From: CADEED01 sp020442965
Lineage (GTDB): Bacteria > Pseudomonadota > Gammaproteobacteria > Steroidobacterales > Steroidobacteraceae
Reading direction: 5' to 3'
NCBI GenBank assembly: GCA_041395525.1
Contig: JAWLAH010000008.1
Span: 41,007-105,006, forward strand
Length of the DNA stretch: 64,000 nt
Part shown: piece by piece, positions 52,428 to 61,111 of the stretch
How positions within the stretch are numbered: the first letter of the stretch is position 1
How the letters are laid out: the number at the start of each line of letters is the position of its first letter
The notes under the pieces: generated by a model
What the model was told of the DNA's origin: nothing
What the model saw: the letters and a program-made list of their open reading frames with translations, nothing else
Database searches by the model: none
Position numbers and translations under genes: made by a program

Positions 52428-52919
52428 ATGAGTCTGTGGCGCAAGTGGGGTTTCTCGCGTGCCGGCTGGCGTGACGGCCGACGGGGCGAGTATTGGCTGC
52501 TCGTGCAGATCATCTTGTTAGTCGGATTTATCGGCTTGCCTGCATGGCCGAGCGGAGCTCCGCTTGGCGCACGCATCGGCGGCATTGCGCTGATTCTAAC
52601 CGGTGTCGTGATTGCGTGGCTCGCGGCCCGCACGATGGGACGCAGCCTCACGCCCCTGCCGCATCCACCCGACGGGTCGCGATTGATCACCAGCGGCGTC
52701 TATCGGTACGTGCGTCATCCGATCTACGGCAGCGTACTACTGATGACCGGTGGCACCGCAGTGGCGCTCTGGTCGCTGCCACACCTGCTCGGAACGCTGC
52801 TGCTGTTAGTCTTCTTCGACGCCAAGGCACGCCGCGAGGAATTATGGCTACGGCAGCGATTCGCGGACTATGAGGAATATGCGCGGCGTGTTCATAAACT
52901 CCTGCCTGGCGTGTACTGA
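52428..52919 (+). CDS. Isoprenylcysteine methyltransferase/PEMT-like membrane protein
   Basis: The 163-residue protein has about four TM helices and the C-terminal pattern of the ICMT/phospholipid methyltransferase superfamily: LITSGVYRYVRHPIYGSVLLM, split over its RHPxY core, and ELWLRQRFADYEEYARRV. Members methylate lipids or isoprenoid cysteines with SAM; the bacterial substrate is unknown. ATG 52428 lies 46 bp after fadE and begins at the conserved part; the frame is open further upstream, inside fadE, but that is out of phase with a real gene. Confidence 0.85.
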   Translation: MSLWRKWGFSRAGWRDGRRGEYWLLVQIILLVGFIGLPAWPSGAPLGARIGGIALILTGVVIAWLAARTMGRSLTPLPHPPDGSRLITSGVYRYVRHPIYGSVLLMTGGTAVALWSLPHLLGTLLLLVFFDAKARREELWLRQRFADYEEYARRVHKLLPGVY

Positions 52920-52934
52920 GGCTGCGGGGCGCCA

Positions 52935-54119
52935 ATGCCGCTGTCGCGCGCCATTCTGCACGTCGATATGGATGCCTTCTATGCATCCGTGGAGCAAGTA
53001 GACAATCCCGAACTGCGCGGTCGACCGCTCATCGTCGGCGGTACGAGCGGTCGCGGCGTCGTCGCCGCAGCGAGCTACGAAGTGCGCAAATTCGGCGTGC
53101 GCTCGGCCATGCCGATGAGCGAGGCGTTACGCCGCTGCCCCACTGCGGTCTGCGTGCATCCTCGAATGTCCCGTTACAAGGATGTGTCGCGACAGGTCTT
53201 TGGCATTTTTCATGACTACACACCGCTAGTCCAGGGCTTATCGTTGGACGAAGCATTTCTGGATGTCACCGCGAGCCAGTCGCTGCACGGTGATGTGGTG
53301 GCCATCGCGCGGGCGATCAAGGCCAGAGTTCTCGCGCAAACCGGCTGCACCGCATCGGTCGGTGTGGCACCTAACAAACTGGTGGCCAAGATTGGTTCGG
53401 ATCTCAACAAACCGGATGGACTCGTAGTTATCACGCCCGACTGTCTCCATGCCGTACTCGATCCGCTCTCGGTACGACGCTTGCCGGGGCTCGGTCGCAA
53501 GCTGGGTGGGCGCGTCGAACAGGCAGGCCTCAGCACGCTCGGCGAACTGCGGCGCGCACCCGACGCCGTGCTCTGGCCGTTGTTCGGCAGGGATAGCAAG
53601 AGGATGCGCGACCGCGCGGGCGGCATCGACGATCGGCCCGTGCTCGCCGATTGGGACGAGCAGTCGATCAGCGCGGAGGAGACTTTCGGCACCGACATCA
53701 GCGATCCGGCACGCCTCATGGCCGAGCTTGCACAACTCGCCGACCGTGCCGCCACCCGCCTGCGTGACAAAGAGCTCAACGCCGCCTGCGTCACCGTCAA
53801 GATTCGTCGCGCCGATTTTCAGACATACACGCGCCAGCGGCGATTCGAACCTCCCAGCAACGACACTCGCCTCATTTTGCGGATCGCCGCACCCCTGCTA
53901 CGCCACTGGCTGACCGAACAACCGCGTGCCAAGATACGGTTGTTAGGCGTCGGAATCTCCCACCTGACGCACGCGCAGCAGCCCGATTTGTTCGCCGCGA
54001 CCAGCGATGCGCGAACGACCGCGCTCGATTCGGCTCTCGATCGGATCCGCGAGAGGTTCGGTACCCAGGCCGTGCGACGTGGCAGCAGCCTGCCAGCCGA
54101 CCCGCTCGAACCGGATTGA
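52935..54119 (+). CDS. dinB: DNA polymerase IV
   Basis: DinB is a Y-family translesion polymerase. The 394-residue product carries VDMDAFYASVEQ and SLDEAFLDVT (catalytic acidic residues), VGVAPNKLVAKIGSDLNKPDG in the palm/thumb, and a little-finger domain ending LLGVGISHL. The C-terminus lacks an obvious QLxLF clamp motif, though QQPDLFA (about residue 352) may serve. The ATG at 52935 is 15 bp after the upstream stop. No LexA box was recognised. Confidence 0.95.
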   Translation: MPLSRAILHVDMDAFYASVEQVDNPELRGRPLIVGGTSGRGVVAAASYEVRKFGVRSAMPMSEALRRCPTAVCVHPRMSRYKDVSRQVFGIFHDYTPLVQGLSLDEAFLDVTASQSLHGDVVAIARAIKARVLAQTGCTASVGVAPNKLVAKIGSDLNKPDGLVVITPDCLHAVLDPLSVRRLPGLGRKLGGRVEQAGLSTLGELRRAPDAVLWPLFGRDSKRMRDRAGGIDDRPVLADWDEQSISAEETFGTDISDPARLMAELAQLADRAATRLRDKELNAACVTVKIRRADFQTYTRQRRFEPPSNDTRLILRIAAPLLRHWLTEQPRAKIRLLGVGISHLTHAQQPDLFAATSDARTTALDSALDRIRERFGTQAVRRGSSLPADPLEPD

Positions 54120-54217
54120 CCAGGAACCGGAACCGCTGCCCAATATCCCATGCGGTCCGGTGGCCAGCCGTGCAATACTGGCGATCCGGCCGACATTGAG
54201 TACGGTCGGGCACGCAT

Positions 54218-55879
54218 ATGTATCGTTCGTTCTTTGGACTCAACGAAAAGCCGTTCGCAATAACGCCCGATCCGCGCTACCTGTATCTCAGTGAGCGCCA
54301 TGCGGAGGCACTCGCGCACCTCGTCTACGGTATCAACGAGGCCGGTGGATTCATCCAGCTCACCGGCGAAGTAGGTACCGGCAAGACGACAGTGATCCGC
54401 TCCTTGTTGGCTCAGATACCGCGCAATGCCGAGGTGGCACTCATTCTGAATCCGCGGATGTCCGCGCCGGAGTTTCTGCTGACCATCTGCGAGGAACTCG
54501 GCATCGGGGTACCTGACAACACTATCGCCAGCATCAAGGATCTCGTCGATATCCTCAGTCGCTATCTGCTGCGTGCCCACGGCGCTGGCAAACGCGTGGT
54601 CCTGGTGGTGGACGAGGCACAGAACCTTTCGCCGCAGGTCCTCGAGCAGGTGCGTCTGCTGACCAATCTCGAGACCGAAACCCAAAAATTGCTGCAGATC
54701 ATTCTGATCGGCCAGCCCGAGCTGCGCGAGTTGTTAGGCCGAGTCGAGCTGCGCCAGCTGGCACAACGCATTACCGGCCGCTACCATCTCGCCCCATTGT
54801 CCGCCGATGAAACGCGGGCGTACGTGCGCCACCGATTGCGCGTCGCGGGCGCCACCAGCGAGGCATTTTCCAATAGCGCACTCACCGAGGTGCACCGCTG
54901 GTCAAACGGGGTCCCGCGCCTCATCAATGTGATCTGCGATCGCGCGCTGCTCGGCGCCTATACCCAGGATATTCATCAGGTCAGTAGCCGCATCGTGCGG
55001 GCCGCCGCCGGTGAGGTCTTCGGCAAACGCCTGCAACCGAGCTGGGTTCCCTGGACATCGGTGGCCGCCGGACTCGTGTTACTCACCGTCGCGAGCGTCG
55101 GTGCGGTGATGTGGTGGAACGGCCGTGACGCAAACGCGCCCACTGAAGTCGCAACGCCGACCAAGGACGCCGCCGCCGCGAAGTTGGCGGCCACCGCTCC
55201 TGCCGGCGCGACCAACGCGGCGCCGGTCGCCCCGGCCAAGACTCCCGCTTTAGCAGACTTGTTAGCGCGATTCGACAATGAAACGGACCCTGACAACGCC
55301 TATAACAAGTTGTTCTCGCTGTGGGGCGTGCGTTATGTGGCCAGTCGCACCGATCCTTGTTCGCAAGCCATGCGCGCGGGACTCGAGTGCCTGGTGCAGC
55401 GAGGCTCGTTGGCGCAGTTGCGACTGTTCAATCGGCCAGCGATCCTAAACGTCAGCGATACGGAGGGTCGCCCGCACCAGCTCGTACTGACGGGACTCGA
55501 CGATGAGCACGCGCGTGTCGACCTGGGCGGCGCGCAGCGCGAGATCGGCATCGGCGATTTGTCGCGCAACTGGTTTGGCGATTACGTACTGCTCTGGAAG
55601 CCCGCCGCAGGCGCTGCCAAGCCGCTTTCTTTCGGCATGCGCACACCGTCGGTGCGCTGGTTGCGTCGCAGCCTGCAACGGGTCAACGGACTGGCGGTGG
55701 ACGACGAGCCTAGTGATCGCTACGATTCTTCCTTGGTGTCGCTAGTGCAGGACTTCCAGCGCCGGGTGCGACTCGACGTGGACGGTATCGCCGGCATCCA
55801 GACTCAGATCGCGCTCGATGCGGCGCTCGCCGAGCCTAACACCCCATTTTTGCGTCGCGGTCCGGAAAAGGGCGGTTAG
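54218..55879 (+). CDS. gspA: ExeA/GspA-like AAA+ ATPase with peptidoglycan-binding end
   Basis: The 553-residue product starts MYRSFFGLNEKPFAITPDPRYLYLS, the ExeA signature, with Walker A GEVGTGKTT and Walker B VVLVVDEAQNL. A TM helix follows (about 282-302), then an Ala-rich linker, a C39-like domain (about 345-465), and a peptidoglycan-binding domain (VRWLRRSLQRVNG, VQDFQRRVRLDVDGIAG). ExeA-like proteins insert the type II secretion secretin through peptidoglycan. No other T2SS gene is in the window. gspB follows 12 bp later. Confidence 0.92.
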   Translation: MYRSFFGLNEKPFAITPDPRYLYLSERHAEALAHLVYGINEAGGFIQLTGEVGTGKTTVIRSLLAQIPRNAEVALILNPRMSAPEFLLTICEELGIGVPDNTIASIKDLVDILSRYLLRAHGAGKRVVLVVDEAQNLSPQVLEQVRLLTNLETETQKLLQIILIGQPELRELLGRVELRQLAQRITGRYHLAPLSADETRAYVRHRLRVAGATSEAFSNSALTEVHRWSNGVPRLINVICDRALLGAYTQDIHQVSSRIVRAAAGEVFGKRLQPSWVPWTSVAAGLVLLTVASVGAVMWWNGRDANAPTEVATPTKDAAAAKLAATAPAGATNAAPVAPAKTPALADLLARFDNETDPDNAYNKLFSLWGVRYVASRTDPCSQAMRAGLECLVQRGSLAQLRLFNRPAILNVSDTEGRPHQLVLTGLDDEHARVDLGGAQREIGIGDLSRNWFGDYVLLWKPAAGAAKPLSFGMRTPSVRWLRRSLQRVNGLAVDDEPSDRYDSSLVSLVQDFQRRVRLDVDGIAGIQTQIALDAALAEPNTPFLRRGPEKGG

Positions 55880-55891
55880 GGAAACTCGCTC

Positions 55892-56692
55892 ATGTCTATC
55901 ATTCTGGATGCATTGAAGAAGTCCGAGAACGATCGGCAGCGCCAAAGCGCGCCCGGCATGTTCGAGGTCAAAGTGGCGCCCGCGCGCGCGCGCTTTCCGA
56001 TCTGGGCCGTGGGGTTCGGCGCGCTGCTCGGCATGACGCTACTCGCGCTCGTCGCACTGCTTTGGCGCACCGGCGTCAAGGAACGCGATGCGTTCGCGCG
56101 CACCGCGCCACCAGCGGTTGCCGATCCGGTCAGCGTGCAGCCCGCAGCTATCGGACCTGACCAAACCGTTGCGCTGGGCGGCGCGTCCGGCAATCAGAAC
56201 AGCGCAGCGACGGTCACCGTGACGGTGCCCAGCGGTGTCGTCGCCCCCAATGTCACCGTTGGCCCGGGTGTGATCGCTAACAACCAGGTGCCACAATTGC
56301 CCGATCCTGGCGGTATCGTGGCGCCAAGCGGCGCTCCGCCGCTCGTCGAAGACCCGGTGTTGTCGGCTGGCGAGCAATCCATCCCGCCTGACTACAACCC
56401 GGCCGACTACGCCCCGGCAGTATCACCGGCTGTCGCCGCGCGCAACAATCGTTCAGCAGGCGGCATCCCAACGCGCGACGAGGTCGTCACCAGCGGTCAA
56501 GCGAGCATTCCGGATCTACGCCTCGACTTGCACGTATATGCCAGCAATCCGGCCGAGCGCTTCGTGTTCATCAATATGCGCAAGCTCCGTGAAGGCGAAG
56601 CCCTGCCGGACGGCGTGCGCGTGGAATCGATCACGCCGACCGGCGCAGTGCTGTCATTCCGGGGCACGCGCTTTCAGCTGGCGAGCGAATAG
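55892..56692 (+). CDS. gspB: GspB/ExeB-like general secretion protein
   Basis: The 266-residue product begins MSIILDALKKSENDRQRQ, the conserved GspB cytoplasmic start, with a TM helix (about 38-58), a long Pro/Val/Ala-rich periplasmic linker and a C-terminal beta domain (LRLDLHVYASNPAERFVFINMRKLREGE split around the turn). It forms a complex with GspA for secretin assembly. ATG 55892 lies 12 bp after gspA. Confidence 0.92.
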   Translation: MSIILDALKKSENDRQRQSAPGMFEVKVAPARARFPIWAVGFGALLGMTLLALVALLWRTGVKERDAFARTAPPAVADPVSVQPAAIGPDQTVALGGASGNQNSAATVTVTVPSGVVAPNVTVGPGVIANNQVPQLPDPGGIVAPSGAPPLVEDPVLSAGEQSIPPDYNPADYAPAVSPAVAARNNRSAGGIPTRDEVVTSGQASIPDLRLDLHVYASNPAERFVFINMRKLREGEALPDGVRVESITPTGAVLSFRGTRFQLASE

Positions 56693-56702
56693 CCGGGCGA
56701 AA

Positions 56703-57215
56703 CTAGTGTTGTCCAGCGGGCTCGGCCGGCCGGCTCGCCGGCGGCACTTCGATTGGTCGGTTGGCAGCTTGCCAGGCGAGGAAATCGCCGTCCAGGTGCG
56801 ACAGTTGAGCGAATCCCGCCTCGTGTAGTGTGGTGAGCGCAAGCGCGGCACGCCGGCCGCTGCGACAATAGGCGACGATCTCTTTGTCCCGAGCATCGGC
56901 AAGTTCCGCGACTCGCGTGGCCAGTTGATCATGCGGGATGTTGATCGCACCTGGCACATGACCTGCGGCAAACTCCTCCGGCGTACGCACATCCAACACG
57001 ACCGTCGGTCGTTGGCTGTCGTGCTGCCGCTCCAACAAGTCGGTCGCGGAAATCAGAGGCGCGGACTCACCGAACGTGGACGCCGCTTCAGCAGCTGGCG
57101 CCCCGTTCGGTCCTGATGGAGCGGTCTGTGCGCAACCGACGGTTGCGGCCCACGACAACAGGCAGGCGCTCAGGATCGCAGTCACCCTAGTATTCGCTGA
57201 TTGTTGTCTCGGCAT
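56703..57215 (-). CDS. Rhodanese-domain lipoprotein
   Basis: The 170-residue product has a lipoprotein-type signal with Cys in ATVGCAQ near residue 27 and one rhodanese domain: VVLDVRTPEEFAAGHVPGA and AYCRSGRRA with the catalytic Cys loop (CRSGRR). Rhodaneses transfer sulfane sulfur; single-domain periplasmic ones have varied roles. ATG 57215 is chosen for GGAGAG 7 bp upstream. It converges with gspB with a 10-bp gap. Confidence 0.9.
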   Translation of the reverse strand: MPRQQSANTRVTAILSACLLSWAATVGCAQTAPSGPNGAPAAEAASTFGESAPLISATDLLERQHDSQRPTVVLDVRTPEEFAAGHVPGAINIPHDQLATRVAELADARDKEIVAYCRSGRRAALALTTLHEAGFAQLSHLDGDFLAWQAANRPIEVPPASRPAEPAGQH

Positions 57216-57339
57216 GCATCTCTCCGGTAGCTGGCCCGTAGCTGGCCAGCAAGTGGCACCGATCAACCATCGCCGCCACACGATACGACCCGATGGGGCG
57301 CACCGCGTGCAGCGACAATCGCACCCCGTTCGGGTGGCT

Positions 57340-57543
57340 TTACTTCGCGAGAATAAACGTGACCTTCATCCGCACGCGGTACTCAACGATCTTGTTGTCT
57401 TTCAGAATCACTTCCTGCGAGGCGATCCAGGCGGCCGTGACATTCTTCAGCGTCTTGGTGGCGCGCTTGAGGCCAGCTTCAAGAGCATCCTCGAAGCTCT
57501 TCTTCGAGGCAGAAGTAATTTCTGTTACGCGAGCTACTGACAT
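57340..57543 (-). CDS. Dodecin
   Basis: The 67-residue protein matches dodecin, a dodecameric flavin-binding storage protein: VARVTEITSASKKSFEDALEA, VTAAWIASQEVILKDNKIVEYRV (read as two halves) and KVTFIL. The Trp in AAW stacks on flavin. AAGGAAA lies 7 bp before ATG 57543. Single gene between the rhodanese and DUF4197 genes. Confidence 0.95.
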   Translation of the reverse strand: MSVARVTEITSASKKSFEDALEAGLKRATKTLKNVTAAWIASQEVILKDNKIVEYRVRMKVTFILAK

Positions 57544-57740
57544 GTGATTTCCTTATTTGATCTTGAATGTGGTCGCGCGGGAGATACTCTCGTTCGACCA
57601 GGGCCCACTTTACCGTGAAATAGCGGAAAAATCGCCTTTCCGCACCGCCGTCCCGGTTTGCCAGCGCAGCTCTGCGGCAGTACAGTGGAATTGGCTGGTG
57701 GGACAAACGACCAGCTCGCCAAAGAGTATCAATAGCCACT

Positions 57741-58451
57741 ATGGACACACTCTGCAGTCGTGTTACACGCGGCGCCGCCGTATCGTGCTTTTTGGCGCTC
57801 GCGTGGAGTTCCGCGTTCGCCCTCAGCGCACTCGATAAGCTCTCCGCCAGCGAGCAAACGAGCGGCCTCAAGACTGCGCTCACGCAGGCGGCACAAGCCG
57901 CCGTGACCCGCCTCGGCAAAGCCGATGGATTTCTCGGCGACCCGGAAGTACGTATTCCATTGCCCGGCAAGCTGCAGAAAGCCGAGCACACGCTCAAACT
58001 CCTGGGGCTCAACAAGCAAAGCGATGCGCTCGTCCTCGCGATGAATCGCGCGGCGGAAGCCGCTGTGCCTGAAGCGCGGTCGCTGCTCGTCGATTCGATC
58101 AAGGAAATGTCGGTGACAGACGCAATCGGCATTCTGACGGGCGGCGAGGCTGCGGCGACAGAGTACTTTCGCCGCACAACAACCGACAAACTAACGCAGC
58201 GCTTCTTGCCGATCGTGGGCCGCGAAACCAGACAGCTCGACCTGGCGCCGCAATACAACGATGTCGCCGGCAAGCTGTCACAGTTCGGTCTGATCGATTC
58301 CAAGGATGCAGATCTGGACAGTTACGTCACTCACAAGGCACTCGACGGACTATTCCTCGTCATGGCCAAAGAAGAAGCCGCCATCCGCACGAACCCCCTC
58401 GGCCAATCGAGCACAATCCTCAGGAAGGTGTTCGGGGCGATCGGGCACTGA
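57741..58451 (+). CDS. DUF4197 family exported protein
   Basis: The 236-residue product has a signal peptide (about 1-28) and the DUF4197 pattern: FLGDPEVRIPLPGKLQKAEHTLKLLG (in two parts), LVLAMNRAAEAAVPEA, MSVTDAIGILTGGEAAATEYFR and SYVTHKALDGLFLVMAKEEAAIR. The function of this family is not known; it is a helical secreted protein widespread in gammaproteobacteria. The 3' end overlaps the convergent GNAT gene by 32 bp. Confidence 0.9.
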   Translation: MDTLCSRVTRGAAVSCFLALAWSSAFALSALDKLSASEQTSGLKTALTQAAQAAVTRLGKADGFLGDPEVRIPLPGKLQKAEHTLKLLGLNKQSDALVLAMNRAAEAAVPEARSLLVDSIKEMSVTDAIGILTGGEAAATEYFRRTTTDKLTQRFLPIVGRETRQLDLAPQYNDVAGKLSQFGLIDSKDADLDSYVTHKALDGLFLVMAKEEAAIRTNPLGQSSTILRKVFGAIGH

Positions 58452-58923
58452 GCGCAGCGATGCCGGCTGGCGTGAGTCGAAACACTCGCCAGTCGTCGAG
58501 CGGTCGGGCGCCCAGGCGTTCGTAAAAATCGATCGCCGGCTGGTTCCAATCGAGCACGGCCCACTCCATTCGGCCGCAACCGTGCGCGAGCGCGACACGA
58601 GCGAGCTCTGCCAACAACGCAAGCCCAACGCCTTGGCGACGAAATGCGGTGCGCACGTACAAATCCTCGAGATACAAGCCGGCACGCCCAACGAAAGTCG
58701 AGAAATTAAAGAAATAGAGCGCCAATCCCGCCAGCTCGCCGCCTTTCTCGGCTAACAATACGTGCGCAACCGGCGACGGACGTGACAGCTCCCGCGCAAA
58801 ATCCTCAGGCGTAGCGCGAGCGTCTGCCAGCATCTGCTCGTAGTCGGCCAGTTCGCGAACGAGCGCGGCGATGGCGGGCGCATCGTCGGGGCCGGCGGTG
58901 CGAATGCGCAACGCGCTGCTCAT
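58420..58923 (-). CDS. GNAT-family N-acetyltransferase
   Basis: The 167-residue protein has GNAT motif A (YLEDLYVRTAFRRQGVGLALLAELA) and WAVLDWNQPAIDFYERLGARP, near the diamine/spermidine acetyltransferase group. It transfers acetyl from acetyl-CoA to an unknown amine. It overlaps the upstream gene by 4 bp and converges with DUF4197. Confidence 0.92.
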   Translation of the reverse strand: MSSALRIRTAGPDDAPAIAALVRELADYEQMLADARATPEDFARELSRPSPVAHVLLAEKGGELAGLALYFFNFSTFVGRAGLYLEDLYVRTAFRRQGVGLALLAELARVALAHGCGRMEWAVLDWNQPAIDFYERLGARPLDDWRVFRLTPAGIAALSARSPRTPS

Positions 58924-59855
58924 TCGGCGATATACCAGCGCTGATCAATCTGCTCGAGTACGAACCGCGTGAATGGCAGGCCTTGATTGCTGACATCATA
59001 GATTGCCCGTCTCCCATCCGCGTCGAGCCGTGGCTCCAGTCCGCGCACGATGCGTAGGCTCGAAATGATCGTTTCACGCGTGCTGTCACTCCGTTCGCAG
59101 GCGTTCACCAGACTGCGCTGGGCGCTGATGGACGTGTTGCGGCGAAAGTCAGGCGACATGTAGACCGTATAGAATTCTGTGCAGCGGCCCGCAATCAGCG
59201 CTTGTTCAGCGGCATCGAGTAGCTCAATGACAGCAGGGTTCGGCGGCGCGCTGGCTCGCGGTGTCGGCACCGCCGCGGGCGCGTCACTTGACTCGATCGC
59301 GGCACGATCCGCGATCAAGTCAGCCACCTGCGCCTGAATCTCACTCGGAATCGACGCTTTCCACCCCTTCCCGTAAGGCGACAACGTGACGAGCACGGCG
59401 ACCTCGACATCGCCCAGCTCCGCGGGTGGTTTACCCCGCCCAATCAGATGCACCTGTTTGCCGTCGGGAACAGCCTGCAACCACTTGACGGACTTGAACG
59501 GCCGCGCGTGCAGCGTGAGACGTGGGGCAAGCGCTGCATAGAATCGGACAGCCGTTAGCTTCTCGAGCTCCGCCAACGAGCGACCCGAACCAAACAACCG
59601 GCTCCGCAGTGTCTTTTCCCCGCGTGCGTCTTCCGCTCGCAGCTTGCCGAGGAGCGTAGTACGTAGCTGCTCGAGTTCATCAGGGTGGAACGCGAGCGCG
59701 ACTTCCTGTGCATTGCCAACCGCCAGCGCGGCCAGCAACTGCTCCGCCGCCTGCGCTTGCGCGCCAGCGACGCTGGCGACGGCCGGGCCCACGCCACACC
59801 ACAGGATACAACCTGTGAGCAATATCGATCGCCAGTACACGAGTCTGTCCCTCAT
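58920..59855 (-). CDS. Secreted protein of unknown function
   Basis: I do not recognise a family for this 311-residue product. A signal peptide ends near residue 28 (PAVASVAGAQA). The mature part has two segments with EQLLAALAVGNAQEVALAFH and a later EQALIAGRCTEFYTVYMSPDFRRN, both suggestive of small alpha/beta modules joined by an Ala/Pro linker. The pattern FYAALAP resembles NTF2-like domains but is not decisive. It lies between the endonuclease-like gene (16 bp) and GNAT (4-bp overlap), so the three form one operon. Confidence 0.75.
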   Translation of the reverse strand: MRDRLVYWRSILLTGCILWCGVGPAVASVAGAQAQAAEQLLAALAVGNAQEVALAFHPDELEQLRTTLLGKLRAEDARGEKTLRSRLFGSGRSLAELEKLTAVRFYAALAPRLTLHARPFKSVKWLQAVPDGKQVHLIGRGKPPAELGDVEVAVLVTLSPYGKGWKASIPSEIQAQVADLIADRAAIESSDAPAAVPTPRASAPPNPAVIELLDAAEQALIAGRCTEFYTVYMSPDFRRNTSISAQRSLVNACERSDSTRETIISSLRIVRGLEPRLDADGRRAIYDVSNQGLPFTRFVLEQIDQRWYIAE

Positions 59856-59871
59856 TGCTCCTACGCCATCA

Positions 59872-60912
59872 TCAGTCTAACGAACGTGATCGGGAATCGT
59901 TCAATGCCAGATCGACGATGATCGGTCGATGGTCCGAGCCGACCCGGGGACCGCGCCGAAATGACAACACCTCGACCTGCGGCGATACCAGCGCGTGATC
60001 GATCTGAATGCCGAAAAGCAGCAGCGCAGCCGGCCAGGTCGGCTGCCACCCGCGGCCGGCACTCGCTGACCTCAGGCCGCCATCCGCCAGTAGTTCGTTC
60101 TGAAAATGCGGTGACAGCGCCGAACTATTGAAGTCCCCGATCAGCACTAACGGCTCGCGCACGCGGCGCGCACCGACGGCAAACCGTGCGAATTCCCGGT
60201 TCCGCCGGCTCGCGTACTCCGGAGTGAGCGGCCAGACGGCATGCACGGCTACTACATGCAGATGCATGCCGCGAATCAGCGCGACCGCCTCCGCTTGGCG
60301 CCCATCCGGCTCCGCGACGAACTGAATCGGTTCCTGCAAAGGCCAACGAGATAGTAGTAACGTTCGAAAGCGGCCATCAGAGGCCGACATGCGCCGACTA
60401 GGGTAATCCTTGTCGAGCACCGCGAGCCGCTCGAGCCATGCCGGCGAAGCCTCTTCGATCGCCACCACGTCCGCGTGTTCAGTGCGCAGCCAGTTGATTA
60501 CGTGGTCGTACTCGTCGTTCCGATGCAACACATTCAGGGCCGCGACGCGAATGCCATCGGCATAACGACTCACTGGCGCCGGGTCGCCGCCCGCCCTCGC
60601 GGTGCGCGGCAACGGCGCGAGACTCGGCCCAGCGGGCAACCGCAGCGAGGCCGCGACGAACCAGGCGTTCGTGAACATGATTAGCAGCGCGACGCTGGCC
60701 CAGCGCGGGCGGGCGCCGCCAAACAACAGCAGTGCCGCCAACAGCGCGCCAGCGGCATACTGTGCCCGAAAATGCACAGCGATATCGGCGACCCAGGCAA
60801 ATTCTGCGAAGGCGGCCAGCAGCGTCGCGGTCGTCGTGAGCACAAGCAGCACGAACCCGACACCCACCAGTTGGCGGTTCACCGGCCGCACCTGTCCCGC
60901 GAGGCTCACCAT
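59872..60912 (-). CDS. Membrane-anchored endonuclease/exonuclease/phosphatase family protein
   Basis: The 346-residue protein has three N-terminal TM helices (about 15-90) and a C-terminal EEP domain: RVAALNVLHRND, VVAIEEASPAW (catalytic Glu), VVAVHAVWP, LIGDFNSSALS, IDHALVS and SDHRPIIVDL (catalytic His). The membrane anchor suggests a phosphoesterase acting on lipid or extracellular substrate, as in other integral EEP proteins, but the substrate is unknown. ATG at 60912 faces the divergent gene at 61112 across about 200 bp. Confidence 0.88.
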   Translation of the reverse strand: MVSLAGQVRPVNRQLVGVGFVLLVLTTTATLLAAFAEFAWVADIAVHFRAQYAAGALLAALLLFGGARPRWASVALLIMFTNAWFVAASLRLPAGPSLAPLPRTARAGGDPAPVSRYADGIRVAALNVLHRNDEYDHVINWLRTEHADVVAIEEASPAWLERLAVLDKDYPSRRMSASDGRFRTLLLSRWPLQEPIQFVAEPDGRQAEAVALIRGMHLHVVAVHAVWPLTPEYASRRNREFARFAVGARRVREPLVLIGDFNSSALSPHFQNELLADGGLRSASAGRGWQPTWPAALLLFGIQIDHALVSPQVEVLSFRRGPRVGSDHRPIIVDLALNDSRSRSLD

Positions 60913-61111
60913 TGACTTCCGTTGTTCCGCAAGCCACTACCGTACCCCTTGCGTTCAGGCAAGCCAATGCCGGATTCGCATGCCACGGGATGACGCTATA
61001 GACTTAAGTTCTTGTCGTAGCTGGGCCGCATCGGCGGTGCCGGGCGCTGGAAGCACCGCTCACAGACACAATTAGGTCAGTCTCATTGCGCCACACGAGG
61101 GTGTTCATTCG
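60913..61111. other. Divergent intergenic region
   Basis: About 200 bp between the divergent EEP and TonB-C genes, so it must hold two promoters. CTATAGACTTAAG around 60996-61009 is AT-rich and could include a plus-strand -10; I see no paired -35. GAGGG at 61096-61100 serves the downstream ATG. No coding sequence was seen. Confidence 0.35.

Noticed and set aside
57479..58303. 274-codon minus-strand frame over the DUF4197 gene and dodecin start
   Set aside because: Both real genes have family motifs and Shine-Dalgarno sites; the antisense product is Ser/Arg-rich noise.
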